A stretch of 64,000 bases of DNA from Ilyomonas sp965199905 (GTDB lineage: Bacteria > Bacteroidota > Bacteroidia > Chitinophagales > Chitinophagaceae), in contig OZ241366.1 of assembly GCA_965199905.1 (NCBI GenBank), positions 4,712,001 to 4,776,000 of the forward strand. The letters run 5' to 3'. A program made the translations under genes and the position numbers. Numbering within the stretch: position 1 is the stretch's first letter; every line of letters begins with the position of its first letter. This document shows, piece after piece, positions 17,706 through 28,600 of this stretch. The notes below the pieces were generated by a model, which saw only the letters and a list, made by a program, of their open reading frames with translations, had not been told where the DNA came from and did no database searches.

Positions 17706-18581
17706 ATGTTGTATTCGATGACAGGGTATGGACGTGCAGAACAAACGGTAAATGATAAAACATTTTTGGTTGAAATCAGGAGCCTGAACGGCAAGCAATA
17801 CGACATTCGTCTTACAATACCGGCTCTGCTAAAACCATACGAATTTGAGATACGCGGCTTATTGAATGAAGCATTGATTCGCGGCAGCATAGAATGCATT
17901 ATTACCTTGAAACAAAACGGTTCTGCCAGGCCGGTTAACATTAATACAGACCTTGCCAAAGCTTATTATCAGCCGGTGCTGGAAATGGCAAAAGAGCTAA
18001 ACCTGAGTACAGACAATGTGTTGAGTACGCTTTTAAAACTACCAGATATCGTTGTACCCAGCACTGAAGTGCTAAATGACAATGACTGGAAAGCTTTTGA
18101 AGCCGTCCTTAAACAGGCGACTAATAATCTCAATCAACATCGGCAGGAAGAAGGAAAAGTATTGGAAGCCGACCTGCTGGAACGTATTAATAACATAGAA
18201 CATCAGGAAGATAAGATTGTTGTGTTAGAGCCGGAACGTCGGCAGCGCATCCGCGAAGGATTGGTGAAAATATTGGAAGAGAATGTTGGAAAAGACAAAT
18301 ACGACCCGAACCGCATGGAGCAGGAACTGATTTATTACATTGAAAAAATAGACATCAGCGAGGAACAAATCCGGCTAAAAAACCATTGCGATTATTTCCG
18401 GCAGATATTGAAAGAAAAAGAATGCGGTAAAGGGAAAAAGCTATCTTTCATTCTTCAGGAGATAGGTCGTGAAATTAATACCACCGGCTCCAAAGCCTAT
18501 CATGCCGAAGTGCAGAAATGCGTGGTGATGATGAAGGACGAACTGGAAAAAGCCAAAGAGCAGATATTAAACGTATTGTAG
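17706..18581 (+). CDS. yicC: YicC family endoribonuclease
   Basis: It has 291 residues. The start MLYSMTGYGRAE is the family signature, so the ATG at 17706 is preferred over an earlier one. The C-terminal DUF1732 region reads ELIYYIEKIDISEEQIRLKN, then GKGKKLSFILQEIGREINTT and a C-terminal QKCVVMMKDELEKAKEQ. YicC proteins have been described as RNases acting on sRNAs in E. coli. gldH follows after 31 bases. Confidence 0.92.
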   Translation: MLYSMTGYGRAEQTVNDKTFLVEIRSLNGKQYDIRLTIPALLKPYEFEIRGLLNEALIRGSIECIITLKQNGSARPVNINTDLAKAYYQPVLEMAKELNLSTDNVLSTLLKLPDIVVPSTEVLNDNDWKAFEAVLKQATNNLNQHRQEEGKVLEADLLERINNIEHQEDKIVVLEPERRQRIREGLVKILEENVGKDKYDPNRMEQELIYYIEKIDISEEQIRLKNHCDYFRQILKEKECGKGKKLSFILQEIGREINTTGSKAYHAEVQKCVVMMKDELEKAKEQILNVL

Positions 18582-18590
18582 TCGCTTCTT

Positions 18591-18598
18591 TACATTTG
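18591..18598 (+). promoter_or_regulatory. Candidate -7 box between yicC and gldH
   Basis: TACATTTG matches the Bacteroidota -7 consensus and lies 14 bases before the gldH start codon. It may give gldH its own promoter in addition to read-through from yicC. Confidence 0.35.
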
Positions 18599-18612
18599 TA
18601 AAAAAATCTGCG

Positions 18613-19068
18613 TTGAAACGTTATCTGCCGTTCCTGTTTTTTCTGTTTCTTGTATCGTGCAAGGAAATCGATGTGTATGAAAAAACAGCATCCTTTACAA
18701 AACATAGCTGGAGTTCTACAGAAAAGCCAACTTTTGAATTCAATATTTCAGATACGATTTCCAGGTATAACGTTTTCATTGTGCTGCGCCATACTGATGC
18801 TTACCATTATAATAACCTTTGGATAAACGTTACCACCATTCCACCCGGCGATACGGCACAAACGATAAAGGCAGACCTAAAACTGGGCGATAACCGGCAA
18901 TGGCTGGGCAATAATATTGATGATATTATTGAGCACCGCATTTTGATTAATTCTAACCCGCTACGCTTTAAAAAAGGAAATTATAAATTCATTATCCGGC
19001 AAATTATGCGGGAAGACCCGTTGCCCGATGTTTTAAATGTGGGAATACGGGTGGAGAAGACAGAGTAA
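18613..19068 (+). CDS. gldH: Gliding motility lipoprotein GldH
   Basis: It has 151 residues. A lipoprotein signal peptide is present with the lipobox ending LVSC (Cys16). The family pattern follows: SFTKHSWSSTEKPTFEFNIS, VLRHTDAYHYNNLWINV and a C-terminal VLNVGIRVEK. GldH is needed for gliding in Flavobacterium and is linked to the T9SS machinery, though many non-gliding Bacteroidota carry it. The start codon is TTG at 18613; no ATG fits the signal peptide. Confidence 0.87.
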   Translation: MKRYLPFLFFLFLVSCKEIDVYEKTASFTKHSWSSTEKPTFEFNISDTISRYNVFIVLRHTDAYHYNNLWINVTTIPPGDTAQTIKADLKLGDNRQWLGNNIDDIIEHRILINSNPLRFKKGNYKFIIRQIMREDPLPDVLNVGIRVEKTE

Positions 19069-19519
19069 AAGCAGCGTTACATACATATATATTTTCATCT
19101 TTATCGTGCTCTTTTTATAACTATAAAATGCCATTTCAAAGGCTAAATATTTGGCATGATAAACGAACCTTCGGTGGAGGATGATCGAAGAATGAATAAA
19201 TACTTATACCGAAAAGGTAAAGCAATATGTTCTAAGTATATAGTAAAGTGCAATAAGTTTGAAAAGTAGCTGAAGTTTTTTATTTTAAAAGCCCTCATCG
19301 TGAAATGAAGTAACCAAATATTTATCCTTTATGCAAGTAAAGGTTTCAAAATTATTATCTCTCTCAAATGTGATTTCTTCCTTAATAATTATCGTATCCA
19401 AGTAGTTAAAATATCTGAAAGCACACAGAAAATTGATCGGTAAAAATTATTTCTTTTTCGGTGCAGCGGGCTATGAGTTGATACTGTCCTAAATAAGTGT
19501 AAAAAAAAATTTTTAACCA
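19069..19519. other. Intergenic stretch upstream of susC
   Basis: AT-rich with no convincing ORF. I see no ECF-sigma/anti-sigma gene pair or hybrid two-component gene here, so local regulation of the susC unit is not evident. Confidence 0.5.
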
Positions 19520-19553
19520 TTTGTGTTGCTTATACACAAAGCTCCTATTTTTA
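19520..19553 (+). promoter_or_regulatory. Candidate promoter for the susCD operon
   Basis: TTTG at 19520-19523 and TATTTTTA at 19546-19553 are separated by 22 bases, slightly longer than the 19-21 usual in Bacteroidota. The start codon is 24 bases downstream. Confidence 0.35.
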
Positions 19554-19577
19554 CTTTTTAAATCTGCTTGTTTAATT

Positions 19578-22562
19578 ATGAATGTAAAACGATTCACAAG
19601 AGCATTGCTCTTCTGCCCGTTGCTGCTGCTATTGCTACAAACAACTACCTGGGCGCAAAGTAAAACAGTTACCGGGACTGTTACTGATGAGAAAAATGCT
19701 CCTGTACAAGGCGCTTCTGTTTTAGTAAAAGGATCCACTGTAGGCACTCAAACGGATGTTTCCGGAAATTTCTCTTTAAACATTCCGGCTTCGGCTACCG
19801 CGCTTACAATTAGTTACGTGGGGTATACTTCTCAGGACGTAAGTATTGAAGGGAAAACCAACATTAATGTAAGCCTGGCTTTGGAAGGGCAAACAAACTT
19901 GAATGAGGTTGTTGTTATCGGGTATGGTACAGCCCGTAAAAAGGATTTAACGGGTGCTGTTGCTTCAGTTACAGCAAAAAATTTCAACCAGGGTGTAATT
20001 GCTGCTCCTGATCAATTATTACAGAACAAAGTAGCCGGATTAGAAATTACAAACAATAGCGGCCAACCAGGCTCTGCTACCACTATTAAAATCAGAGGTA
20101 ACAACTCTATTCGCACGGCTAACAATCCTCTTTATGTAGTTGATGGAGTACCTTTGGATGGCAGAACTGCCAAACCAGGACTCAATTTAGGTGGAATTGC
20201 CTCTTTTGGTACAACGCCGGAATCAAACCCGTTGCTTTATATTAATCCAAACGATATTGCGCAGGTAGATGTATTGAAAGATGCCTCCTCTTCGGCCATT
20301 TATGGTTCGCGTGGTGCAAATGGTGTTATTGTTATTACTACAAAGAAGGGAACCGGCGGACCCACTAAAATAGAATTTGGTACCAGCTTCGGTTTGTTTG
20401 CCGGGTACATGAAAAAGTACGATATCCTGTCTGCTTCTGAATTCCGTGATCAGAGTACAAAAAATAATCGCAACCAAGATTCAGGCGCATCTGTGGATGC
20501 TTTGAAAGCCATCACCAGAAATGACCTGACGCAAAATTATAGTTTGTCATTTAGCGGTGGTAATGAAACCGGAAAATTTCGTGCATCTTTTTTAGGGTCG
20601 ACCATAAAAGGATTTATTAAAAATACTGCTTTAGACAAATATCTGGCTAATGTTGGCGGTACATATAAATTTTTGGATAAGCGATTAACATTGGATTTCG
20701 ACTTGATAGCAGGGCATACTACCGAAGATATGACTTTGTTTTCCAATACTCCAGGTGCAGGTGGTAATTTAATGTCATGGGCATTAAACTGGAATCCTAC
20801 TGTTCCATTTTACAAAAATGGTTCTTATAATAACAATCCTAGTGGCGCTTTTGGCATACCTAATCCTATAGCGGCCTTAGATGCATATAATGACGTTGCC
20901 AATGTCAATTCCTTCCTAGGAAATATTTCAGCTACAGTTAATATTGTAAAGGGGCTTGATTATAAGTTTCTGTACGCTATTAATCATGGTACCGGAACAA
21001 GACAGACCAATTTTGACGGCTGGTTAGCGGGCGTTGATGGTATTACCGGTTCGGGACTTGGCGTTGTATCCAGTGCTGCTTTAACGTCTCAAACCTTTAC
21101 TCACACTTTAAATTATAATACGAACCTTACAAAAAGTTTAAAATTTGAAGTGTTGGCTGGTTATGAGTATTGGAAGAGCAATTATGAAAGTTCATCTTTA
21201 GCTGCTAAAGGTTTTAATACCAATTTGACACAAGAGAACAGAACAAATATTTTGTACACTAGTTTTTTACAAAATGCTTCTACCCAATATCCATACGGCT
21301 ATGGGAGAGATCCGAATACAGAAATACAATCTGTTTTTGGTCGTGTAAATTTTAATTTTTCTGACAAATATTACATTACTGCAACTTTAAGGGCTGATGG
21401 TTCAAATAAATTTGGTGCAAATAATAAATATGGATATTTCCCATCAGTTGGTGGTAAATGGAATATAGCCGAGGAAGATTTTTTAAAATCTAACAATATT
21501 ATCAGCAATTTATCTGTACGTGCTTCGTGGGGTATTACAGGTAACCAGGAGTTTCCATCAGGCGCATCTTTGGAGCAGTTCTCATCAAGTGCCTTCAATG
21601 CTGCAGGTCAAACGAATGTAGCCAATCCTGATTTGAAATGGGAAAAAACGACATCAACAAACATCGGTTTGGATTTTGGATTCATGAAGAATCGTCTTAC
21701 AGGCTCTATCGATTATTACCATAAAAACACCACCGATCTGTTATTCCAAAGTACAGCTATTCAACCAGCACCAGCTTCTATTTACTTCATCAACTTACCG
21801 GCAGACTTAATTAATTCAGGCGTTGAATTGGGGTTAAATGGTACTGTAATAGCTAACAAGAAATTCACATGGGACTTAGGGTTTAATATAGCCTACAATA
21901 AGAACATGTTGAAAAACTTTTCCCAAGCGCCAATCTTAACAGGTACTATAAATGGACCAGGCGTATCTGATGTTTTTGCACAGCGAATATCTAATAACCA
22001 CCCGGTTGATGTATTTTATTTAAAACCGTTTAGAGGTTTTGACCAATCTGGAAACCAGATAATTGGAGATACAGCTTTCTATTCGGGAGATCCGAACCCA
22101 CATGTTATTGCCGGTTTGAGCTCTACATTGCGTTATAACAAATTGTCTTTTGTTTTTAACTTTGGCGGCGCTTTTGGATATAAGATATATAATAATACAT
22201 TAAATACAGTAACGAATATCAATCCATTTTCAAAAGGACAAAATTCATCTAATTCTGTATTTGATAAAGGAGAAAAAATTGATGATGCAGGTATTGCTTC
22301 TGACAGATACTTGGAAAGTGGCAATTACATAAAATTGCGTAATGCAACCTTTAGTTATGCTTTTGGCGATGTAGGAAAATTTGTTAAAAACCTTAATGCT
22401 TTTGTTAGTGGAACTAATCTTTTTGTAATTACAAAATTCAAAGGTTTTGATCCTGAAGTGAATACTGATAAAAGCAATAATAGTTACCCATCAAGAAGTA
22501 TAGAGTATCTTCCATACCCAACAGCCCGTGTTATTACATTTGGCTTCAACCTAGGTTTATAA
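19578..22562 (+). CDS. SusC/RagA family TonB-dependent outer-membrane receptor
   Basis: It has 994 residues. A signal peptide ends WAQ at about residue 26. A CarboxypepD_reg-like domain follows (VTGTVTDEKNAPVQGASVLV, residues 29-105). The TonB plug begins GYGTARKKDLTGAV, with IKIRGNNSI and NPLYVVDGVP, and a 22-strand barrel region fills the rest. It imports oligosaccharides or other large ligands together with SusD. The susD gene follows after 18 bases. The ligand cannot be read from sequence because no glycoside hydrolase sits in this operon. Confidence 0.95.
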   Translation: MNVKRFTRALLFCPLLLLLLQTTTWAQSKTVTGTVTDEKNAPVQGASVLVKGSTVGTQTDVSGNFSLNIPASATALTISYVGYTSQDVSIEGKTNINVSLALEGQTNLNEVVVIGYGTARKKDLTGAVASVTAKNFNQGVIAAPDQLLQNKVAGLEITNNSGQPGSATTIKIRGNNSIRTANNPLYVVDGVPLDGRTAKPGLNLGGIASFGTTPESNPLLYINPNDIAQVDVLKDASSSAIYGSRGANGVIVITTKKGTGGPTKIEFGTSFGLFAGYMKKYDILSASEFRDQSTKNNRNQDSGASVDALKAITRNDLTQNYSLSFSGGNETGKFRASFLGSTIKGFIKNTALDKYLANVGGTYKFLDKRLTLDFDLIAGHTTEDMTLFSNTPGAGGNLMSWALNWNPTVPFYKNGSYNNNPSGAFGIPNPIAALDAYNDVANVNSFLGNISATVNIVKGLDYKFLYAINHGTGTRQTNFDGWLAGVDGITGSGLGVVSSAALTSQTFTHTLNYNTNLTKSLKFEVLAGYEYWKSNYESSSLAAKGFNTNLTQENRTNILYTSFLQNASTQYPYGYGRDPNTEIQSVFGRVNFNFSDKYYITATLRADGSNKFGANNKYGYFPSVGGKWNIAEEDFLKSNNIISNLSVRASWGITGNQEFPSGASLEQFSSSAFNAAGQTNVANPDLKWEKTTSTNIGLDFGFMKNRLTGSIDYYHKNTTDLLFQSTAIQPAPASIYFINLPADLINSGVELGLNGTVIANKKFTWDLGFNIAYNKNMLKNFSQAPILTGTINGPGVSDVFAQRISNNHPVDVFYLKPFRGFDQSGNQIIGDTAFYSGDPNPHVIAGLSSTLRYNKLSFVFNFGGAFGYKIYNNTLNTVTNINPFSKGQNSSNSVFDKGEKIDDAGIASDRYLESGNYIKLRNATFSYAFGDVGKFVKNLNAFVSGTNLFVITKFKGFDPEVNTDKSNNSYPSRSIEYLPYPTARVITFGFNLGL

Positions 22563-22580
22563 CTAAATAATTTAAGAATC

Positions 22581-24212
22581 ATGAAATATTTCAAACATAT
22601 AAATACAGCAATTGCTTGCTCATTGCTATTGGCTTTCGCTGGTTGTACAAAATTAGATCAAGAGCTAAATTCTACATTGACAAATGGAGAGGCTTCCAGC
22701 ACTTTCGACGCATCTTTGTTTTTACAGACCGCTTACAATGATATCGGTAATCCGTACTCTGATCTGGGTAATATATTCGCTTTACAAGAAGTACCCGGCG
22801 ACGAGTGCGTAGTTCCTACCCGTGGTGGTGACTGGGATGATAATGGTAAGTGGCGTGCCCTGCATCAGCATGCATGGACATCTGATAATGTAAACACTTT
22901 TTTAGATCAGTATAACGCGCTTAATAAAATAAATTTTGACGCGACAAATGTTTTGACATTTAATCCATCTGCAGCGCAAATCGCCGAGGCAAGATTTGTT
23001 AGAGCCCTGTCTTTATACCAATTATTAGACTTATTCGGACAGTTTCCGTTTAGAAATCCTGGTGATAATTTGTTAAACGCGCCGATAGTTTACAGAGGTG
23101 ATAGTGCTGTACAGTTCATAATAAACGAGCTGACTACAATTATTCCTGATTTAAGTGCCACAAATGCGATTAACAAAGCTACCCCGGAAGCAGCTAAAAT
23201 GCTCTTAATGAAATTGTACCTAAATAAAGGTGCATTTCTTAATCGCGAAAATCCAACATTTGACGATGCAGATATGCAAAAGGTTATTTCGTTGGGTACT
23301 GAGATTATGAACTCTGGCAAATACACATACAGCGCTAAATATTTTGACGTCTTCAATGCTACCAACTCTGCAAATTCGGAGGGTATTTTTGCATGCGCGA
23401 ACACATCTGGCGTTGCTACAAACAATACTGGTATTAGTAACCGATGGTTTGCAACGCTTCATTACAATCAGTATTCAGTGTTAGCACCAGCAGCGGGGTG
23501 GAACGGGTTTAGTACTGTTGCTGATTTTTACAACTCATTTGCTACTTCTACCACTGCTACTCAAACTCCAAAGGATACATTACTCGATAGCAGAATAGGA
23601 GGTAGATTTTACAAAGGTGTTACGGATGTATCTGGTATAAAGCCTGGATTGCTCATTGGTCAGCAATATGATCAAAATGGTGTGGCTTTGAAAGACAGAA
23701 AAGGAAATCCTTTAATTTTTGATCCAAATATTGCACCCGATTTAAAAGAACAGGGTACAAATTTAGAAGTTACCGGCATCCGGGTTATCAAGTATTCACC
23801 TGATTACACTTTAGGAGTGAAAAGCTATTCAAATGGAGGCAACTGGTTTATGCTTTTTAGATATCCTGATGTGGTTTTAATGATTGCCGAAGCAAAAATG
23901 CGTGCTGCTTCTCCTGATGCTGCAGGTGCTATGGCTATGGTTAACGAATTGAGAGCGGCAAGAGGTGCACAAGCATTAACATCAATGACACTCGTTAACG
24001 CAAGCGATGTATATGATCCTAATACTTTGCTTGCTGAAAGAGGAAGGGAATTGTATTGGGAAAATGTAAGAAGAACTGATTTGATTCGCTTCAACGTGTT
24101 TTTAAAACCCTGGGCTTACAAAACTTCGGATGATGCGCACTTTTTGGTGTTTCCTATACCGCCGGCTTCATTGGCAGCAAATCCAAATCTTACACAGAAT
24201 CCTGGATATTAA
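22581..24212 (+). CDS. SusD/RagB family nutrient-binding lipoprotein
   Basis: It has 543 residues with a lipobox LAFAGC (Cys22). The TPR-like core has ARFVRALSLYQLLDLFGQFPF near residues 137-157 and the C-terminal hallmark LLAERGRELYWENVRRTDLIRFNVF. It should cap the SusC barrel from outside. An imperfect palindrome and a terminator follow. Confidence 0.95.
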   Translation: MKYFKHINTAIACSLLLAFAGCTKLDQELNSTLTNGEASSTFDASLFLQTAYNDIGNPYSDLGNIFALQEVPGDECVVPTRGGDWDDNGKWRALHQHAWTSDNVNTFLDQYNALNKINFDATNVLTFNPSAAQIAEARFVRALSLYQLLDLFGQFPFRNPGDNLLNAPIVYRGDSAVQFIINELTTIIPDLSATNAINKATPEAAKMLLMKLYLNKGAFLNRENPTFDDADMQKVISLGTEIMNSGKYTYSAKYFDVFNATNSANSEGIFACANTSGVATNNTGISNRWFATLHYNQYSVLAPAAGWNGFSTVADFYNSFATSTTATQTPKDTLLDSRIGGRFYKGVTDVSGIKPGLLIGQQYDQNGVALKDRKGNPLIFDPNIAPDLKEQGTNLEVTGIRVIKYSPDYTLGVKSYSNGGNWFMLFRYPDVVLMIAEAKMRAASPDAAGAMAMVNELRAARGAQALTSMTLVNASDVYDPNTLLAERGRELYWENVRRTDLIRFNVFLKPWAYKTSDDAHFLVFPIPPASLAANPNLTQNPGY

Positions 24213-24227
24213 TTACTCATAAAGAAT

Positions 24228-24329
24228 TTATAAGTATGAAGACGGAATTAGATTAGGTTTATTTTTAGCCTTCTAAGCTATAAATGACCTAAAATTAGTC
24301 TAACTTAATTTTGAACCCATACTTATAAA
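24228..24329. repeat. About 100-bp imperfect palindrome after susD
   Basis: The outer 12 bases (TTTATAAGTATG and CATACTTATAAA) are exact inverse complements. Inner arms continue with partial pairing (AATTAGATTAGG against CCTAAAATTAG and GTCTAACTTAATT). The whole could fold into one long hairpin. It may be a foldback element or an mRNA 3' structure. Confidence 0.55.
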
Positions 24330-24331
24330 TA

Positions 24332-24361
24332 AAAAGGACCTGATTTAATCAGGTCTTTTTT
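24332..24361 (+). terminator. Intrinsic terminator of the susCD operon
   Basis: GACCTGATT pairs with AATCAGGTC, followed by six T. Confidence 0.85.
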
Positions 24362-24504
24362 ATTTATATAAATTTTGCAATTGCTTTTGTTGCGCCTGCT
24401 CAGGTGAAAAAATTTGTATCGAACCTCGTAGTATCAGATTGGTAGAAGCGGAATGTAAAAATTCGCTATCAGTGCGTTTTACATTCCGCTGTTCAACAAT
24501 TACT

Positions 24505-25437
24505 TCAAAAGACCGGATATATGATTTTTGTTATCCATTTAGCTGTGTCAGTTTCCTTGCTTCTATCAGTAACAAGCAACTCAAAAGGTATAACCGGCGC
24601 TGAAAGCGAGTTGTCTTGCATGTACTGTTCTATTTTAATGTGAGCGTTTTGTACAGTATGTATTCCTCCCTTCACTTCTGTGGTTACTATTTTATTTTTT
24701 ACTGGTTTCAAATGCTTTGTAGAAATATTATCTAATTGTGGAAGTGTCATATTAACAGGCAGACCAACCATTATTGCATACTCATTGTTTCTGGCTGATA
24801 CATTAAGCATGGGAAAATTTGTTACATCAGCTTTGTTTGCGGCTGCGTATTTTTTTAATTTATCAATTAAAGCGTATACATCTTGGGTGCTTGGATAATT
24901 TAATGAAGAGGTCGTGGTAACTAAAACAGTTGTATCAGTTAATGTACTTCTGCTTATGTCGAATCCATAAATACTTATTGTGCTACTTAAATATCTTTTC
25001 AATTCCTGAGATGCAGCGAGCATGTTATTTTGTAACCTCTTCACTTTGAAATAGACAATTATTTTCGAAATTGGGTTATTTCCTGTTTTAATTGTTGTAG
25101 TCCATTGCGAGGATGATTTATTTACCGGTAGAGGCAGAAGCATCATTTTTGATTCGTAGTGATTGCCATCACTTGTTATATTAATTTTTGAACCATTATA
25201 TAAGGCTTCTCTAACCTGATAATCATATAAGCCGACACGGAAAGTAGAATCTGTATGAACGCTAAATACTTTTTTCCAATTTTTATTAATTGTTCTGCTA
25301 ACGACAGTTGCGTTGCAATCGAACTGAGAGATTGTTTGTACTGTCAGGCTGGGTGGAATAATGAAGTATATAATTATAACAAGTAAGAAAAAAAGTGTCC
25401 CTAACAGTATTGCCAAGCGCTTAAAAAGTAGATTCAT
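24505..25437 (-). CDS. Membrane-anchored GyrI-like/effector-binding domain protein
   Basis: It has 310 residues. One transmembrane segment lies at residues 5-28 (LAILLGTLFFLLVIIIYFII). The middle resembles the SRPBCC-like N-terminal half seen in related Bacteroidota proteins. The C-terminal half is GyrI-like (YAIMVGLPVNMTLP, VTTEVKGGIHTVQNAH, ending LVTDRSKETDTAKWITKI). GyrI-like domains bind small hydrophobic ligands. The start chosen is MNLLFKRLA at 25437. It is transcribed away from the VCBS gene with a 204-bp divergent region between them. Confidence 0.72.
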   Translation of the reverse strand: MNLLFKRLAILLGTLFFLLVIIIYFIIPPSLTVQTISQFDCNATVVSRTINKNWKKVFSVHTDSTFRVGLYDYQVREALYNGSKINITSDGNHYESKMMLLPLPVNKSSSQWTTTIKTGNNPISKIIVYFKVKRLQNNMLAASQELKRYLSSTISIYGFDISRSTLTDTTVLVTTTSSLNYPSTQDVYALIDKLKKYAAANKADVTNFPMLNVSARNNEYAIMVGLPVNMTLPQLDNISTKHLKPVKNKIVTTEVKGGIHTVQNAHIKIEQYMQDNSLSAPVIPFELLVTDRSKETDTAKWITKIIYPVF

Positions 25438-25641
25438 AGGTGAAGCAGCAAACAAGGTGTTGATTGTGTTTTCAAAATTTCTTGTTATACCAACAAAAAT
25501 ATTTTTTTCAATAAAACAAATCAGCTAATTCACTCCCTCTAATTTTTTTTAACTATTAGTATTTTACTTCTCCTTTTGTTTGCAACTATATTTTAAATAA
25601 AAGATAGTTCCTTTGAATCAACTTTTCGCTAATTGAGTATA

Positions 25642-28600
25642 ATGAAATGGTGTCTGCAGATTGCCTGTACAACTATAACTATTTTTATTTTATCCTGTAA
25701 CGAACTTAATCAAAAGTCTACGTTGTTTCAGTTGATGGATGATACAGGCATTTCTTTCCAAAACAATGTAGAAGATGGAAAAGTTGATAACAATTTCGTC
25801 TTTAGAAATTATTATAATGGTGGAGGTGTAGCTATAGGTGATATAAATAATGATGGCAAAGCAGATATATTTTTTACCTCCAATATGGGAGATAACAAGT
25901 TATATTTAAACAAAGGTGACTGGAAGTTTGAAGATATTACTGCTTCATCTGGAATGAAGCAAGACAGCTTGTGGAATACGGGTGTAGTAATGGTTGATGT
26001 TAATTGCGATGGATGGCTTGACATCTATGTATGTAGTTCTGGTCATATGAATACAGGACACAGAAAAAATAAGCTATACATAAACAATCACAAACTCGGC
26101 TTCACGGAAGAGGCAGCAAAGTATGGTTTAGATATTTCCGCCTATACAACGCAGGCCTCCTTTTTCGATTATGATATGGATGGCGATCTGGACTGTTTTA
26201 TGATTGATAACAGTCCTGTTCCTGTTAATAGAATCGGTGATGCCTCTCGCCGTGATTTGCCTGAAGCTCAATGGGATGTAAAATCGATTGTAAAAGGTGG
26301 TGGAGATCATTTGTATCGTAATGATAATGGGTATTACACAGAAGTAACACAAGCTGCGGGTATTCATGGCAGCCTGATTTCGTTTGGTCTTGGTGTTTCA
26401 GTCAGCGATATAAATAACGATGGATATCCGGATATATACATCTCCAATGATTCTTACGAGCGCGATTATCTCTACATCAATCAGAAGAATGGCACATTTA
26501 AAGATGAGTTAGAAAGTTGCATTGAACATACCAGCTTTTCATCGATGGGGGCAGATATCGCTGATGTAAACAATGATGGTTACCCGGATATTTTTACAAC
26601 GGATATGTTGCCCGATGACGATTACCGATTAAAAACAACCGGTGCTTTTGATAGTTATGAGGCTTATAATATCAAATTAAAGCAAGGATTTTATCAGCAG
26701 TTTACAAAGAATTGTCTGCAAGTAAATAATCAAAACGGAAAGTTTTGCGAAACGGCTAATTATAGTGGTATTTCGGCCAGCGACTGGAGTTGGGGCGCTT
26801 TGATGTTTGATGCTGATAATGATGGGCTGAATGACATATTTGTATGTAATGGTGTAAACCGCGACCTTACTAATCTTGATTTCATGGATTTTTTCGCTGA
26901 TGAAGTAAACCAAAAAATGGTTCTGACCGGTAAAAAAGAAAGTGTTGATAATATCCTGAAAGAAATTCCCCGTACGCCTTTGCTTAACAAAGTTTTTAAG
27001 AATGATGGCAATCTGAAGTTTACAGATAAAGCAAAAGACTGGGGCTTCAGCCAGGCATCATGGAGCAATGGTGCTGCGTATGGAGATCTGGATAATGACG
27101 GCGATCTGGATGTGGTAATCAATAATGAAAACGGACCTGCTTTTCTTTATCAAAACAATTCGCGCCAGCAAACGAAAAATAATTATATCAGCATTGCATT
27201 AAAAGGAAGTGAAAAGAATACATACGCTATTGGAAGTACAATAAAAATTTATGCCGACAATCAGATTATTAGTCGGGAAGTTATTCCCAGTCGCGGCTTT
27301 CAAAGCTCCATGGATTATAAACAAGTCATTGGTCTTGGCAGCCTGGCTCATGTTGATTCTATGGCTGTTATTTGGCCCGATAGAACGTATAATCTCTTTA
27401 AAAATCCTGATATCAATAAGCTATATACTTTTACGGAAGAGAATTCGCAGCCCTATCATTTCGCTGTGCCTTTGCCACTTGATAAACCCTATTTTGATTC
27501 CGTAAAATCAGATTTTGATAAGCATGCTGAAGACGATTACGTTGACTTTTATTATGAGCGCAACATACCCGAAATGCTTTCACATGAAGGGCCAAAAGCG
27601 GCAGTTGGCGATGTAAATGGCGATGGAATCGAAGACATCTTTATAGGCGGCGGCAATGGCCAAGGCGGGCATTTATACCTGCAAACAAAAGAAGGTAAAT
27701 TTATAAAAAAAGAGGAACCCATTTTTAAGCAGTTTGCCGACTTTGAAGATGCGGCTGTCCTGTTCTTCGATGCTGATAAAGATGGTGATCTCGATTTGTT
27801 CGTGGGTGCCGGCGGAAATAACAACGATGCTTTTTCGCGACAAACCCAAAACCGCCTTTACAAAAATGATGGTGCAGGAAATTTCAGCATTGACGTATCA
27901 GCTTTACCAAATAATGGAACCAATATAGGCGCTGTAATAGCCAATGACTGGGATGGCGATGGCGACCTTGATTTATTTGTTGGAAGCAGAAATATTCCGA
28001 AGAATTACGGACTCACGCCGGCCAGTGCTTTGCTGCAAAATGATGGTGCCGGGCATTTTACAGATATTACAAAAACAAAAGCGCCTTCGCTACTGAATGC
28101 AGGTATGATTACCAGCGCTGTTTGGGCCGATGTGGAAGGTGATAACAAAAAAGAATTGGTAGTAACAGGCGAATGGATGGCGCCGAGAATATTTGATTAT
28201 AAAAACGGAAAATTTGGAGAAGTAAAATCAAATTTGAATTCACTATATGGCATTTGGCAAACCGTAACAACCGCTGATGTAAACGGCGATGGTAAGGAAG
28301 ATTTATTGTTAGGGAACATTGGTGAAAATTTTTACCTGCACCCCGATTCTGCTCATCCTGTGAAGCTTTTTATCAATGATTTTAACCAGAATGGAAATAC
28401 TGATAAAATAATTACTTCCACAATTAATGGAAAGGATCTGCCGGTTTTTTTAAAGCGTGAATTGCAGGATCAAATTCCGGTTGTGAAAAAACAAAACCTG
28501 CGGCACGAAGACTATGCAAAGAAATCAATACAGGAATTATTTCCTTCGCTTATTGATAAATCTATCGTAAAGCCATTTAATTATTGCAGTTCAATTATTG

